DNA of 42,156 bases from positions 1-42,156 of the forward strand of contig JADZCY010000254.1 of the NCBI GenBank assembly GCA_020851325.1. The letters are read 5' to 3'. Origin of the DNA: Acidobacteriota bacterium (GTDB lineage: Bacteria > Acidobacteriota > Vicinamibacteria > Vicinamibacterales > UBA2999). Below, in pieces: positions 33,054-41,875 of this stretch. The translations under genes were made by a program, and so were the position numbers. How positions within the stretch are numbered: position 1 is the first letter of the stretch; every line of letters begins with the position of its first letter. The notes beneath the pieces are model-generated. The model saw only the letters and a list, made by a program, of their open reading frames with translations, was not told the origin of the DNA and did no database searches.

Positions 33054-33873
33054 ACGATTCGGGCAGCACTTCCTGGAAGCGGCGTGGGTCACCAAGCTGG
33101 TGAATGCGCTGCAGGCGCAGCCGGACGATCGGTTCGTGGAGATTGGCCCCGGCCGCGGTGCCATCACGGTGCCATTGGCGGCACGTGTGGAGCACCTGCT
33201 GGCCGTGGAGGTGGACCGTGATCTCGCCGCCGATCTGCGCGCGCTGAACCTGCCGGCCCTGACGGTCGTCGAGGGCGACGTGCTCGACGTCGATCTGGCC
33301 GCCGCCATTGCCGAGTGGCAGGGCGCACCGCCGTCCGCGGATCACCGCGTGCGGATCGTCGGCAACCTGCCCTACAACATCTCGTCGCCGATCCTGTTCA
33401 AGCTGCTCGGCCTGGCCGCGGCCACCGGCGGCGTGATCGACGCGACGCTGATGCTCCAGCGCGAGGTGGCGGACCGCCTGACCGCCGCGCCTGGCACGAA
33501 GGAGTACGGCGTGCTGTCGATCCTGACGGCGCTGCATGCGGATGTGACGCGCGTGCTGGCGTTACCGCCCGGCGCCTTCCGGCCGCCACCGAAGGTGTCG
33601 TCGGCGGTCGTCCGGCTGGCCTTCCGGCCGCCCACCGTGCAGGTGAGCGACGAGGCGTTGTTCACGCGCATGGTGCGCAGCATGTTCACCCAGCGGCGGA
33701 AGGTGCTGTCGAACGCGTTGAAGCCGTTTGCCGACACGCTGGGGGTGAGTGCCACGGACGCGCTGGGGCGCGCCGGCCTCGATGGCCAGCGCCGGCCCGA
33801 GACGCTGCAGCTCGTTGAACTGGCACGACTTGCGGAGATTTTCCCTTCGGCCGATCGCACCGGCGTGCTATAG
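33037..33873 (+). CDS. rsmA: 16S rRNA (adenine(1518/1519)-N6)-dimethyltransferase
   Basis: A 278-residue SAM-dependent enzyme (KsgA) that dimethylates two adenines at the 3' end of 16S rRNA, a late quality check in small-subunit assembly. KRFGQHFL opens the protein; EIGPGRGAITVPLA binds SAM, and NLPYNISSPIL is the catalytic NLPY motif. A C-terminal helical domain follows from about residue 200. The start is GTG at 33037 or the next codon, GTG 33040; both overlap the zincin gene. The gene ends at a TAG embedded in TATAGT (33869-33874), which could be a -10 box for rnj. Confidence 0.95.
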   Translation: MVKARKRFGQHFLEAAWVTKLVNALQAQPDDRFVEIGPGRGAITVPLAARVEHLLAVEVDRDLAADLRALNLPALTVVEGDVLDVDLAAAIAEWQGAPPSADHRVRIVGNLPYNISSPILFKLLGLAAATGGVIDATLMLQREVADRLTAAPGTKEYGVLSILTALHADVTRVLALPPGAFRPPPKVSSAVVRLAFRPPTVQVSDEALFTRMVRSMFTQRRKVLSNALKPFADTLGVSATDALGRAGLDGQRRPETLQLVELARLAEIFPSADRTGVL

Positions 33874-33900
33874 TTCCGACCGAAAACCCGCCTCGGTTGT

Positions 33901-33920
33901 TCAGGCCTCCCAGCGCCTGA
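33901..33920 (+). other. Small hairpin between rsmA and rnj
   Basis: TCAGGC and GCCTGA form a 6-bp stem with an 8-base loop. It is followed by a short T run (TTTT) ten bases later, too far and too short for a standard intrinsic terminator. It may be a weak attenuator or simply chance. The whole rsmA-rnj gap is about 110 bases with no other structure I can support. Confidence 0.3.
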
Positions 33921-33984
33921 TGTTGGACATTTTGCTCGCGTCGGTCGCCGCCCCTGGCGTACCGCGTTGGCTGGGATTCTGCGC

Positions 33985-35682
33985 ATGCATGCTTCCGCCC
34001 CTGCGGTTCCGACCGCGGGCGCTCCGTCAGTCGATCTGGTGCCGCTCGGCGGCCTCGGTGAGTTCGGCCTCAACATGATGGCCATCTCCTGTGGCGAGAC
34101 GACCATCGTCATCGACGCCGGCGCGATGTTTCCCGATTCCGACCTGCCGGGCGTGGACCTCATCGTCCCCGACCTGACCTATCTGGAGTCGCGGCGCGGC
34201 CAGGTGCAGGCGCTCATTCTGACGCACGGACACGAGGACCACATCGGCGCGGTGCCGTATGTGCTGCCGCACGTGCAGGGCCCGCTCTATGGTCCGCCGC
34301 TGGCGCTGGCGCTGGTCGAACCGAAGCTCGAGGAACACGGCGTGACGCACGGGCCCGGCATCGTGCCGGTGAAGCCGCGTGACGTCGTCACCGTCGGGCC
34401 GTTCACGATCGAGTTCCTCCGCGTCACGCACAGCATGCCGGACTGCGTTGCCGTGGCGATCCGCACGCCGCAGGGGTTGATCCTGCACACCGGCGACTTC
34501 AAGATCGATCAGACGCCGCTCGACAACGACAGCTTCGACCTGCCGCGCTTCGCGCAGCTCGGCGCCGAAGGTGTGCTGGCGCTGCTCTGCGACAGCACGA
34601 ACGTCGATCGTCCCGGCTTCACCGGTTCGGAGCGCGACGTGGAAGACGCGTTCGAGGAACTGTTCACGAGCACCGAGGGCCGGCTGATTGTCTCGACGTT
34701 CTCGTCGAGTCTGTATCGCCTGCAGGTGCTGATCGATCTGGCGGCGTCGTTCGATCGCAAGGTCGCCTTCATCGGCCGCAGCATGGATCGCAACTCGCAG
34801 ATCGCGCAGCGCACCGGCCACCTGCACCTGCCGACCGGCGTCGTCATCAAGGACAGCGACGTCGGCAACTTCCCGGCGCAGGACGTCTTGTGCCTGGTCA
34901 CCGGATCGCAGGGCGAGCCGAACGCCGCGTTGTCGCGCATCGCCATCAACGATCATCGCCACGTGCGCCTGGACGATCGCGATCGCGTCGTCATCTCGGC
35001 GCGGGCGATTCCGGGGAACGAGAAGGCCATCGGCCGCGTCATGAATCATCTGGCGCGGCGCGGCGTGGATGTGATCACCGCGTCGGACCGTCCCGTCCAC
35101 GTGTCGGGACACGGATCGGCGGAAGAGTTGAAGCTGATTCTGTCGCTGGTGCGCCCGAAATACTTCATTCCGGTGCACGGCGAGTATCGCCAGTTGGCGC
35201 GTCACGCGAAGATCGCGGAGGTGGTCACGGCCGGGCTCCCGAATGCCGTGCACGTGCTGATGGCGGAAGACGGCGACGTGCTGCGTTTCGATGCCGAAGG
35301 CGGCCGTCTCGTCGACAAGGCGCCTGCCGGCCGCGTGCTGATCGACAGCACGCGCGTCGGTGAAGTGGACGACGAAGTGCTGCGCGATCGCCGGCACATT
35401 GCCGCCGACGGCGTGGTAGTGCCTGTCGTTGCCATCAACCGGCAGACCGGACAGCTCGAAGGCGTGCCGGAACTGATGGTCCGCGGCTTCGTCACCGCGG
35501 ACGACGAGGCGCTGTTGACCGACGGCGCGATCCGGCTGAGTGAAGTGATCGAGGCATGCGGGATCGAGGAACGGACGGATCCCGGATTGATGCAGGAACG
35601 CGTGCGTACCGAAGTGCGGCGGTTCTTACGTAAACGAACGGGCCGGCGGCCGCTGGTGCTGCCGGTCGTGATGGAGATTTGA
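33985..35682 (+). CDS. rnj: Ribonuclease J
   Basis: A 565-residue metallo-beta-lactamase-fold nuclease with endo- and 5'-exonuclease activity, central to mRNA decay and rRNA maturation in many bacteria. The metal site is HGHEDHIGAVPYVL near residue 76; THSMPDCVAVAI and LHTGDFKID follow. The beta-CASP region includes STFSSSLYRLQ and GNEKAIGRVMNHLARRG, and PVHGEYRQL supplies the late histidine. The C-terminal domain (about 450-565) is present. I chose ATG 33985 with GGGA 8 bases upstream; TTG 33967 would add six residues. The TGA stop overlaps the ftsK ATG by one base. Confidence 0.95.
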   Translation: MHASAPAVPTAGAPSVDLVPLGGLGEFGLNMMAISCGETTIVIDAGAMFPDSDLPGVDLIVPDLTYLESRRGQVQALILTHGHEDHIGAVPYVLPHVQGPLYGPPLALALVEPKLEEHGVTHGPGIVPVKPRDVVTVGPFTIEFLRVTHSMPDCVAVAIRTPQGLILHTGDFKIDQTPLDNDSFDLPRFAQLGAEGVLALLCDSTNVDRPGFTGSERDVEDAFEELFTSTEGRLIVSTFSSSLYRLQVLIDLAASFDRKVAFIGRSMDRNSQIAQRTGHLHLPTGVVIKDSDVGNFPAQDVLCLVTGSQGEPNAALSRIAINDHRHVRLDDRDRVVISARAIPGNEKAIGRVMNHLARRGVDVITASDRPVHVSGHGSAEELKLILSLVRPKYFIPVHGEYRQLARHAKIAEVVTAGLPNAVHVLMAEDGDVLRFDAEGGRLVDKAPAGRVLIDSTRVGEVDDEVLRDRRHIAADGVVVPVVAINRQTGQLEGVPELMVRGFVTADDEALLTDGAIRLSEVIEACGIEERTDPGLMQERVRTEVRRFLRKRTGRRPLVLPVVMEI

Positions 35683-38018
35683 TGCCGTCTGTTGCCGTTT
35701 CAGGCTCTGCCCTGTCGCGCCGGGTGAGCGAAGTGGTGGGCGTCGGCCTGTTTGCCGTCGCCCTCATCTGGCTGGTGGCGCTCGCCAGCTACGACGCCCA
35801 CGATCCGGCCTGGTTCTTCAGCACCGGCGCCAGCGCCGCGCCGGCCAACTTCGCCGGCCGTGTCGGCGCGTTCCTCGCCGAGCTGTCGTTCCAGGTGCTC
35901 GGCTATGCCTCGTTCCTGATTCCCGCGATGATCGCGGTGGCCGGCTGGCGCTACTTCTGGTGCCGGCCGCTCACGGCCGCGTACACGAAGCTCACGGGCG
36001 CGGCGTTGATGTTCGGCTGCGCCAGCGCCTTCATGGCCATCACGCTCGGCCGCATCGATTCGGGCCCGCGCGCGTTTCGTGCCGGCGGCTATCTGGGCGA
36101 ATGGCTCGGCGGCCTGATGTCGGACTATCTGAGCCGCACCGGTTCGGCGATCGTGCTGGTGGCGGTGATGGCCGGCGCCGTCATCCTGGCGACGCAGTTT
36201 TCGTTCGGCCACCTGTTCCAGATGGCGTTCGCCGCCATGGGCGTGCGCGTGCGCGAGTCGCTGCTCTCCTTCAAGAACTGGCGCGAAGAGCGGCGCAAGG
36301 TGAAGCAGCGCCACGAGGTGTTCGCCAAGCACGGCAAGGCCGACAGCCCCGAGGCCAAGGCGGTGGCGAAGCCCGTCGTCAAGCCGGCGCCCGTGGCAAC
36401 GCCGAAGCCAGTGGCGCGTCCGGTCAGCGCACGCACCGACGACGAAGAGGACGTAGTGCCGGTGCGCAACACGCCGCCGGTTGTCCAGAAGCCGCGTCAG
36501 CCGTCCACGCAGCCGCTGCCGCTGCCCGAGCCCGACAAATCGCCGGCCGAGCGTCGTCTCAGCGGCTTCATGCTGCCGCCGTTGACGCTGCTCGATCCAC
36601 CGCGCGCCGAAAGCAAGATCGACGAACGCGAGTTGATGGAATCGGCACGCCTGCTCGAGGAAAAGTGTCGCGAGTTCTCGGTGGAAGGCTGCGTCGCGCA
36701 GATTCATCCGGGACCCGTAGTGACGACGTTCGAGTTCAAGCCGGACGCCGGCGTGAAGTACTCGAAGGTCACCGGCCTCTCCGACGATCTCTGCCTGGCG
36801 ATGCAGGCGGAATCGGTGCTCATCGATCGCATTCCCGGCAAGTCCACGGTCGGCATCCAGATCCCGAACCCGAATCGCGAAGCGATCTCGCTGCGTGAAC
36901 TGCTCGAGTCCGATCACTACACGCGCACCACGTCGAAGCTGACGCTGGCGCTCGGCAAGTCGATCCACGGCGAGCCGTACATGGCTGATCTCGCGACGAT
37001 GCCGCATCTGCTCATCGCCGGTTCCACCGGCACCGGCAAGTCGGTCGGCTTGAACGCGATGCTGACGAGTCTGCTCTATCGCGCCACGCCGGACGATGTG
37101 CGGATGATCATGATCGACCCGAAGCGGCTGGAACTCGGGATGTACGACGACATCCCGCATCTCCTGACGCCGGTCGTCGTCGATCCGAAGAAGGCCGCCA
37201 ACGCGCTGCGCTGGGCCGTGCGCGAGATGGAGGAACGCTACAAGACGCTGGCCGCGTTCGGCGTTCGCAACATCGAGCAGTACAACCGCAACGTCCGCGC
37301 GATGCTCGAAGCGAAGGACCTCCCCACCGAAGGCGAACCGCCCAAGCCGCTCCCCTTCATCGTCGTCGTCGTCGACGAACTCGCGGACCTGATGATGGTG
37401 GCCGGCAACGAAGTGGAAGAGTCGATCTGCCGCCTGGCGCAGATGGCGCGCGCGGTGGGCATCCACCTGATTCTGGCGACGCAGCGTCCCTCGGTGGACG
37501 TCATCACCGGCCTCATCAAGGCCAACCTGCCGTCGCGCATCTCGTTCCGCGTGTCGTCGAAGATCGACTCGCGGACGATTCTCGACAGCAACGGCGCCGA
37601 GCAACTGCTCGGCAAGGGCGACATGCTGTTCCTGCCGCCGGCCTCGTCGCGCCACGTGCGCCTGCACGGGCCGTACATCTCGGAACAGGAATCGGCGCGT
37701 CTGGCCAGCTTCCTGCGCAAGCAGGGGCGGCCGGCGTTCGATGAAACGATCACCGCCGACGACAAGAAGGACGGTCCGGAAGGCATCGAGTACGAGCGCG
37801 ACGAACTCTACGACGAGGCGGCGCGCATTGTCGTGCAGAACGGCCAGGCGTCGATTTCGTACCTGCAGCGGAAGATGCGCATCGGCTTCAGCCGTGCCGC
37901 GCGCCTGGTCGACATGATGGAGATGGAGGGCCTGGTGTCGCCGGCCACGGGCGGCAAGGCTCGCGAAGTGCTCGTCCCCCGCGACTACTTCGACGCCGTC
38001 GACGCGCAGTTGCGATGA
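35682..38018 (+). CDS. ftsK: DNA translocase FtsK
   Basis: A 778-residue septum-anchored DNA pump that clears the chromosome from the closing septum and activates dimer resolution. Four membrane segments fall within the first 170 residues, followed by a basic and Pro-rich linker (about 195-290). The motor follows, with Walker A GSTGTGKS at 447-454, Walker B IVVVVDELADLMMV and the ATQRPSVDVITGLIKANLPSRI block. The C-terminal gamma winged helix (about 710-778, YLQRKMRIGFSRAARLVDMME) reads orienting DNA sequences. The linker is much shorter than in E. coli, as in SpoIIIE-type proteins. ATG 35682 overlaps the rnj stop (TGATG). Confidence 0.95.
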   Translation: MPSVAVSGSALSRRVSEVVGVGLFAVALIWLVALASYDAHDPAWFFSTGASAAPANFAGRVGAFLAELSFQVLGYASFLIPAMIAVAGWRYFWCRPLTAAYTKLTGAALMFGCASAFMAITLGRIDSGPRAFRAGGYLGEWLGGLMSDYLSRTGSAIVLVAVMAGAVILATQFSFGHLFQMAFAAMGVRVRESLLSFKNWREERRKVKQRHEVFAKHGKADSPEAKAVAKPVVKPAPVATPKPVARPVSARTDDEEDVVPVRNTPPVVQKPRQPSTQPLPLPEPDKSPAERRLSGFMLPPLTLLDPPRAESKIDERELMESARLLEEKCREFSVEGCVAQIHPGPVVTTFEFKPDAGVKYSKVTGLSDDLCLAMQAESVLIDRIPGKSTVGIQIPNPNREAISLRELLESDHYTRTTSKLTLALGKSIHGEPYMADLATMPHLLIAGSTGTGKSVGLNAMLTSLLYRATPDDVRMIMIDPKRLELGMYDDIPHLLTPVVVDPKKAANALRWAVREMEERYKTLAAFGVRNIEQYNRNVRAMLEAKDLPTEGEPPKPLPFIVVVVDELADLMMVAGNEVEESICRLAQMARAVGIHLILATQRPSVDVITGLIKANLPSRISFRVSSKIDSRTILDSNGAEQLLGKGDMLFLPPASSRHVRLHGPYISEQESARLASFLRKQGRPAFDETITADDKKDGPEGIEYERDELYDEAARIVVQNGQASISYLQRKMRIGFSRAARLVDMMEMEGLVSPATGGKAREVLVPRDYFDAVDAQLR

Positions 38019-38028
38019 GCGAGGTGCC

Positions 38029-39930
38029 ATGTCATTGACCTCACGCCTCCTGATGCTGAGCGGGCTCGCGGTGCTCCTGACCGCGACGCCGGCGCTCGCC
38101 CAGACCGCGAAGGTCCGTTACGAACGCGCGCTCGAGGCCGAGACGGCGATTCGTGCGCGTCTCGACGCCGCCGCCGACCCGACGCCGGCCGTCCGCGGCG
38201 ATCTGCTGCGCCAGACGACGCGCGTGGTGACGAGTTTCGAAGCGATCGTGCGGCGCTACCCCACCACCGGGTACGCCGACAACGCGCTGTGGCAGGGCGC
38301 GCAACTGGCGGAGACGGCATACCGCCGCTTCGGCCGTGCCGATGATCGGCTGACGGCGTCGACGTTGTACACGTGGCTGATCCGCGAGTATCCGACCAGT
38401 CCGCTGGTACGACGCGCCAGAACACAGGTCAATGCACTCGAAGCGACGCGCAGCGTCGAGGCCAGCGTTCCGGCGCCAGCGCTGACCACACAGCCGGTGC
38501 CCGCGCCTCCGCCACCGGCCGCGGCGACGTCCACGCCGGTGCCGACGATGCAGAATGCGTCGGCGCCAACGGCCAGTGTCGGCTCGGCGGCGCGTGCAAC
38601 GCTCAGCGACATCCAGCGCAGCGTGCTTCCGGACTCGGTTCGTGTCACCCTCGCCCTCGATCGCGAAGTGGCGTATCACGAGGAGCGCATCGTCAATCCG
38701 GACCGCGTGTTCTTCGATCTGCGCGGCGCGCAACTGGCGACGCCGCTGGTCGACACCGTGCTGAGTTACGACGATGACGTGGTGCCACAGATTCGGACGG
38801 GCCGTCATCCGAACGGGACCGTGCGCGTCGTCCTCGATCTGAAGGGCGTGGCGCGCTACAGCGTGTTTTCGCTGTACAACCCATACCGGCTCGTCATCGA
38901 CTTCGAACGGTCGAAGGCCATCAAGGTGGCGCAGCCGACGGTGACGCCGCCGGCGCGTGTGACGACGGAGCGTCTCGAGGATGCCCCGTCAGTAGTGATC
39001 ACCGATGACGCGACACCCGACGGCCGGGCCTCGGCGAGCGCGCCGCCGGCTACGGCAACGGCGGCCCGGTCGAATCCCGCGCCGGCCAGTCCCGCCGCTG
39101 CAACGGGTGCCGCGAATCCCGCACCCGCAACGCCACTGCCTACCGACGGCCCCGCCGCGCCGATGGCGCCGCTCGCCAACGGCGCCGGGCGATTCTCGTT
39201 GTCCCGGCAACTCGGCCTGAGCGTCTCGCGCATCGTCATCGATCCCGGCCATGGTGGACGCGATCCTGGCTCCAATGGCCATGGCGTCCGCGAAGCGGAC
39301 CTGACGCTCGACGTCGCGCTGCGGCTCGAGAAGCTGCTGTCGGCGGAACCGGGCGTCGAAGTGATCCTGACGCGGCGGACGAACGTGTATGTGCCGCTCG
39401 AGGAACGGACGGCGATCGCCAACCGCGAGGGCGCGGATCTCTTCCTGTCGATTCACGCCAACGCCGCGCGGAACACCGCCGCGCGAGGGGTGGAAACCTA
39501 TTACCTGAGTTTTGCCTCGTCGCCGGAAGCCGAAGCCGTGGCCGCGCGCGAGAACTCGGCGTCGGAACGCGCGATGCACAACCTGCCCGACATCATCAAG
39601 GCGATCGCGCTCAACAACAAACTCGACGAGTCACGCGATCTCGCCGGCACCGTGCAGGAGCACATGATCACGCGGCTGCGGAAGTCGAACAAGGACGTCC
39701 GCAACCTTGGCGTGAAGAAGGCGCCGTTCGTCGTGCTGATCGGCGCGGCGATGCCGAGCGTGCTGGCCGAGATCTCGTTCCTCACCAACAAGCAGGAAGC
39801 GCAGCTGCTGAAGACGGCCGCCTACAAGCAGCGGATTGCCGAAGCGTTGTTCGACGGTGTGTCGAGTTATCGCAAGGCGCTGAAGCGGCAAGTGACCGTC
39901 GCTGACCAGCGCCCGGAGGATCGTCAATAA
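38029..39930 (+). CDS. N-acetylmuramoyl-L-alanine amidase with AMIN domain and TPR-like N-terminus
   Basis: A 633-residue exported cell-wall hydrolase that cuts the bond between N-acetylmuramic acid and the stem peptide. A signal peptide (about residues 1-24, ending ALAQ) is followed by a helical, TPR-like region (about 25-145) and a Pro/Ala linker. Then come an AMIN domain (about 185-305), a second low-complexity linker and a zinc Amidase_3 domain (about 400-615). Its ligands are H408 in DPGHGGRDPG, the glutamate in READL, the histidine in SIHANAA, and the catalytic glutamate in LAEISFLTN. AMIN domains target septal peptidoglycan. It follows ftsK by 10 bases, so both act in late division. 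The long N-terminal TPR-like part is not in E. coli AmiC. Confidence 0.92.
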   Translation: MSLTSRLLMLSGLAVLLTATPALAQTAKVRYERALEAETAIRARLDAAADPTPAVRGDLLRQTTRVVTSFEAIVRRYPTTGYADNALWQGAQLAETAYRRFGRADDRLTASTLYTWLIREYPTSPLVRRARTQVNALEATRSVEASVPAPALTTQPVPAPPPPAAATSTPVPTMQNASAPTASVGSAARATLSDIQRSVLPDSVRVTLALDREVAYHEERIVNPDRVFFDLRGAQLATPLVDTVLSYDDDVVPQIRTGRHPNGTVRVVLDLKGVARYSVFSLYNPYRLVIDFERSKAIKVAQPTVTPPARVTTERLEDAPSVVITDDATPDGRASASAPPATATAARSNPAPASPAAATGAANPAPATPLPTDGPAAPMAPLANGAGRFSLSRQLGLSVSRIVIDPGHGGRDPGSNGHGVREADLTLDVALRLEKLLSAEPGVEVILTRRTNVYVPLEERTAIANREGADLFLSIHANAARNTAARGVETYYLSFASSPEAEAVAARENSASERAMHNLPDIIKAIALNNKLDESRDLAGTVQEHMITRLRKSNKDVRNLGVKKAPFVVLIGAAMPSVLAEISFLTNKQEAQLLKTAAYKQRIAEALFDGVSSYRKALKRQVTVADQRPEDRQ

Positions 39931-39964
39931 GACTGGCCGAGGCCGCCGCCGGCCGCGGCGAGTG

Positions 39965-40267
39965 CTACGCCTTGAACAGGTCGTGCTGGCCGCCGCGCGC
40001 CTCGATGATCGTGATGGCGCGGCGTGAGCGGTACCACGTGAACAGCACGCCCGCGAGCAGGCCCGCCACCAGCGCCGCCGCCATGATGGCGCCGGTCAGC
40101 CCGAACGCCGCCACGGCGACATCGATCATGCTCAACTCCGGCGACGGCGGCTTCGACACCTCGACGATGGTGACGGTCGGGACCGCGCTTTCGGGGATGC
40201 GGCCGGGGTCGGGCTGTTGCCAGGTCACGACCACGAGTGTAGCACCCGCCTCCGCGCCGATGCGCAA
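39965..40267 (-). CDS. Small membrane protein of unknown function
   Basis: A protein of up to 100 residues with a strong hydrophobic segment (about residues 47-76, AVAAFGLTGAIMAAALVAGLLAGVLF, possibly two short helices) followed by a basic tail (YRSRRAITIIEARGG). The N-terminal half is Pro/Val-rich and may lie outside. The TTG at 40267 gives the full length; the in-frame GTG codons at 40234 and 40228 are alternatives, with GGAGG 14 bases before the former. It lies 42 bases after pepA on the same strand and faces the amidase gene across a 34-base GC-rich gap. I do not recognise the family. Confidence 0.5.
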   Translation of the reverse strand: MRIGAEAGATLVVVTWQQPDPGRIPESAVPTVTIVEVSKPPSPELSMIDVAVAAFGLTGAIMAAALVAGLLAGVLFTWYRSRRAITIIEARGGQHDLFKA

Positions 40268-40309
40268 CGGCCCGGCACGTCCAGCGCCACTCAGCGCCCG
40301 GCGATTCTG

Positions 40310-41812
40310 CTAGCGCGGGATCGGCGCCCGGCCGAGCTCCACCAGCGTGCGGATCATGGTTCCCGTCGCGCCGCGCGCCAGCCACGGCTTGCTGTCCTCG
40401 TGCCACGCCGGCCCGGCAATATCCATGTGCGCCCACGGTCCACTGCCGGCGAACTCGCGCAGGAACATCGCCGCCGTCACGGCACCGGCGGCCCGGCCCG
40501 GGCTGTTGATCATGTCGGCGATGTCGCTCTTCAGCGCGTCCTTGTATTCCTCGAAGAGCGGCATCTGCCACACCTTCTCGCCACCGCGCGCCGCCGCCAG
40601 GCGGATGGCATCCACCCACGGCTGGTGACTGCCGAAGAGGCCGGTGGTGATCTTGCCGAGCGCGACGATGCAGGCGCCGGTGAGCGTGGCGACGTCGACG
40701 AGATGCGTCGCGCCCAGTTGCCGCGCGTGCCACAGCGCATCGCCGAGGATCAGGCGGCCTTCGGCGTCGGTGTTGTTCACCTCCACCGTCAGGCCCGAGG
40801 CGCCGCGCAGCACGTCGCCCGGTTTCAGCGCACGGCTGCCAGGCATGTTCTCGGCCGAAGCCACGACCGCGATTGCGCGGATGGGCGCGCGAAGCTGCGC
40901 CAGGGCGCGGAGCGCCGCCAGCACCGTGGCGCCGCCGGCCATGTCGTCCTTCATGCGCTCCATGCCGTCGGCGGGCTTGATCGAGATGCCGCCGGTGTCG
41001 AAGGTGATGCCCTTCCCCACCAGGCCGAGCGTGACGTCGCGTGCAGCGTCGGCGGGTTCGTAGCGCGCCACGATCAGCCGCGGCGGCTCGGCGCTGCCGC
41101 GCCCGACACCGAGCAGCATCCCCATGTTCAGCGCCTCGATCTGCGGTACATCCAGCACCTCGACGCTGATGCCGTCAACGCCAACGAACTTTGCCGCCTT
41201 GTCGGCGAAGATCGCCGGCGTCAGGTGATTGCCCGGTTCGTTCACCAGCACGCGCGCGCCGTTGATGGCGTCGCCGATGATGGCGCCCGACTGCGCCGAG
41301 GCGTGGACCGGCGCCGCGGTGACGAGCGTGACGTCGGTGACGAAGAAGCGCGGCTCGGGACGGCTCTTGTGCACCGCCCCATCGAAGTTGGCCAGCGCAA
41401 ACCCTTCACACAGCAGATCCGCCCGGCCGCCATCGTCCTGCCCGGTGCCGTCGGCGTCGATCCATGCGAGACGCCCGAAGCGCTGGGCGCGGACGGTGGT
41501 GACGGCCGTGGACGCGACACGACGCACGCGCTCGGCCGACATCTCGGCGCGCGGGCCGAGGCCGATGAAGAGCACGCGGCGCGCCTTCCATCCGGTGGCG
41601 ACAATCGGCGCCCAGAAGGTTTCACACGGCTTGGGCGTGAACTCGCCGCGGGCCAGCGCTTCGCTCAGCGCCCGGCCAACGGCGGCATCGAACGCGGCGA
41701 CCGCCGGAGCGGTGTCGTCCGCGGCAAGGGGAACGGCGAGAACATCGGCGTCGACAGCGGGGGGAGGGGCGTTGAGGACATGAATGCGCGGGATTTCGTA
41801 GGCAACCGACAT
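40310..41812 (-). CDS. pepA: Leucyl aminopeptidase (M17 family)
   Basis: A 500-residue hexameric, two-metal cytosolic aminopeptidase that removes N-terminal residues from peptides. The N-terminal macro-like domain (about residues 1-165) precedes the catalytic domain. GLVGKGITFDTGGISIKP supplies metal-binding lysine and aspartate, KDDMAGGATVLAAL the second aspartate, and NTDAEGRLILGDAL is the M17 signature with D and E ligands and the bicarbonate-site arginine. TACACT on the minus strand lies 13 bases before the ATG with no ribosome site between, giving a leader of about 7 bases. Some PepA proteins also bind DNA; nothing here shows that. Confidence 0.94.
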   Translation of the reverse strand: MSVAYEIPRIHVLNAPPPAVDADVLAVPLAADDTAPAVAAFDAAVGRALSEALARGEFTPKPCETFWAPIVATGWKARRVLFIGLGPRAEMSAERVRRVASTAVTTVRAQRFGRLAWIDADGTGQDDGGRADLLCEGFALANFDGAVHKSRPEPRFFVTDVTLVTAAPVHASAQSGAIIGDAINGARVLVNEPGNHLTPAIFADKAAKFVGVDGISVEVLDVPQIEALNMGMLLGVGRGSAEPPRLIVARYEPADAARDVTLGLVGKGITFDTGGISIKPADGMERMKDDMAGGATVLAALRALAQLRAPIRAIAVVASAENMPGSRALKPGDVLRGASGLTVEVNNTDAEGRLILGDALWHARQLGATHLVDVATLTGACIVALGKITTGLFGSHQPWVDAIRLAAARGGEKVWQMPLFEEYKDALKSDIADMINSPGRAAGAVTAAMFLREFAGSGPWAHMDIAGPAWHEDSKPWLARGATGTMIRTLVELGRAPIPR

Positions 41813-41825
41813 AGGATGGGCCCGC

Positions 41826-41831
41826 AGTGTA
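41826..41831 (-). promoter_or_regulatory. -10 hexamer of pepA (TACACT)
   Basis: TACACT on the minus strand ends 13 bases before the pepA ATG. It gives a short leader of about 7 bases without a ribosome-binding sequence. It is identical to the hexamers at hspR and the exported-protein gene. Confidence 0.45.
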
Positions 41832-41875
41832 CCACCACGACCGTAGCGCGGCCGCAGGGAACCACGGCGGCCGGA

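Noticed and set aside
33874-33984. Intrinsic terminator after rsmA
   Set aside because: The 6-bp stem at 33901-33920 is not followed directly by a U tract, and rnj continues on the same strand, so termination is not supported.
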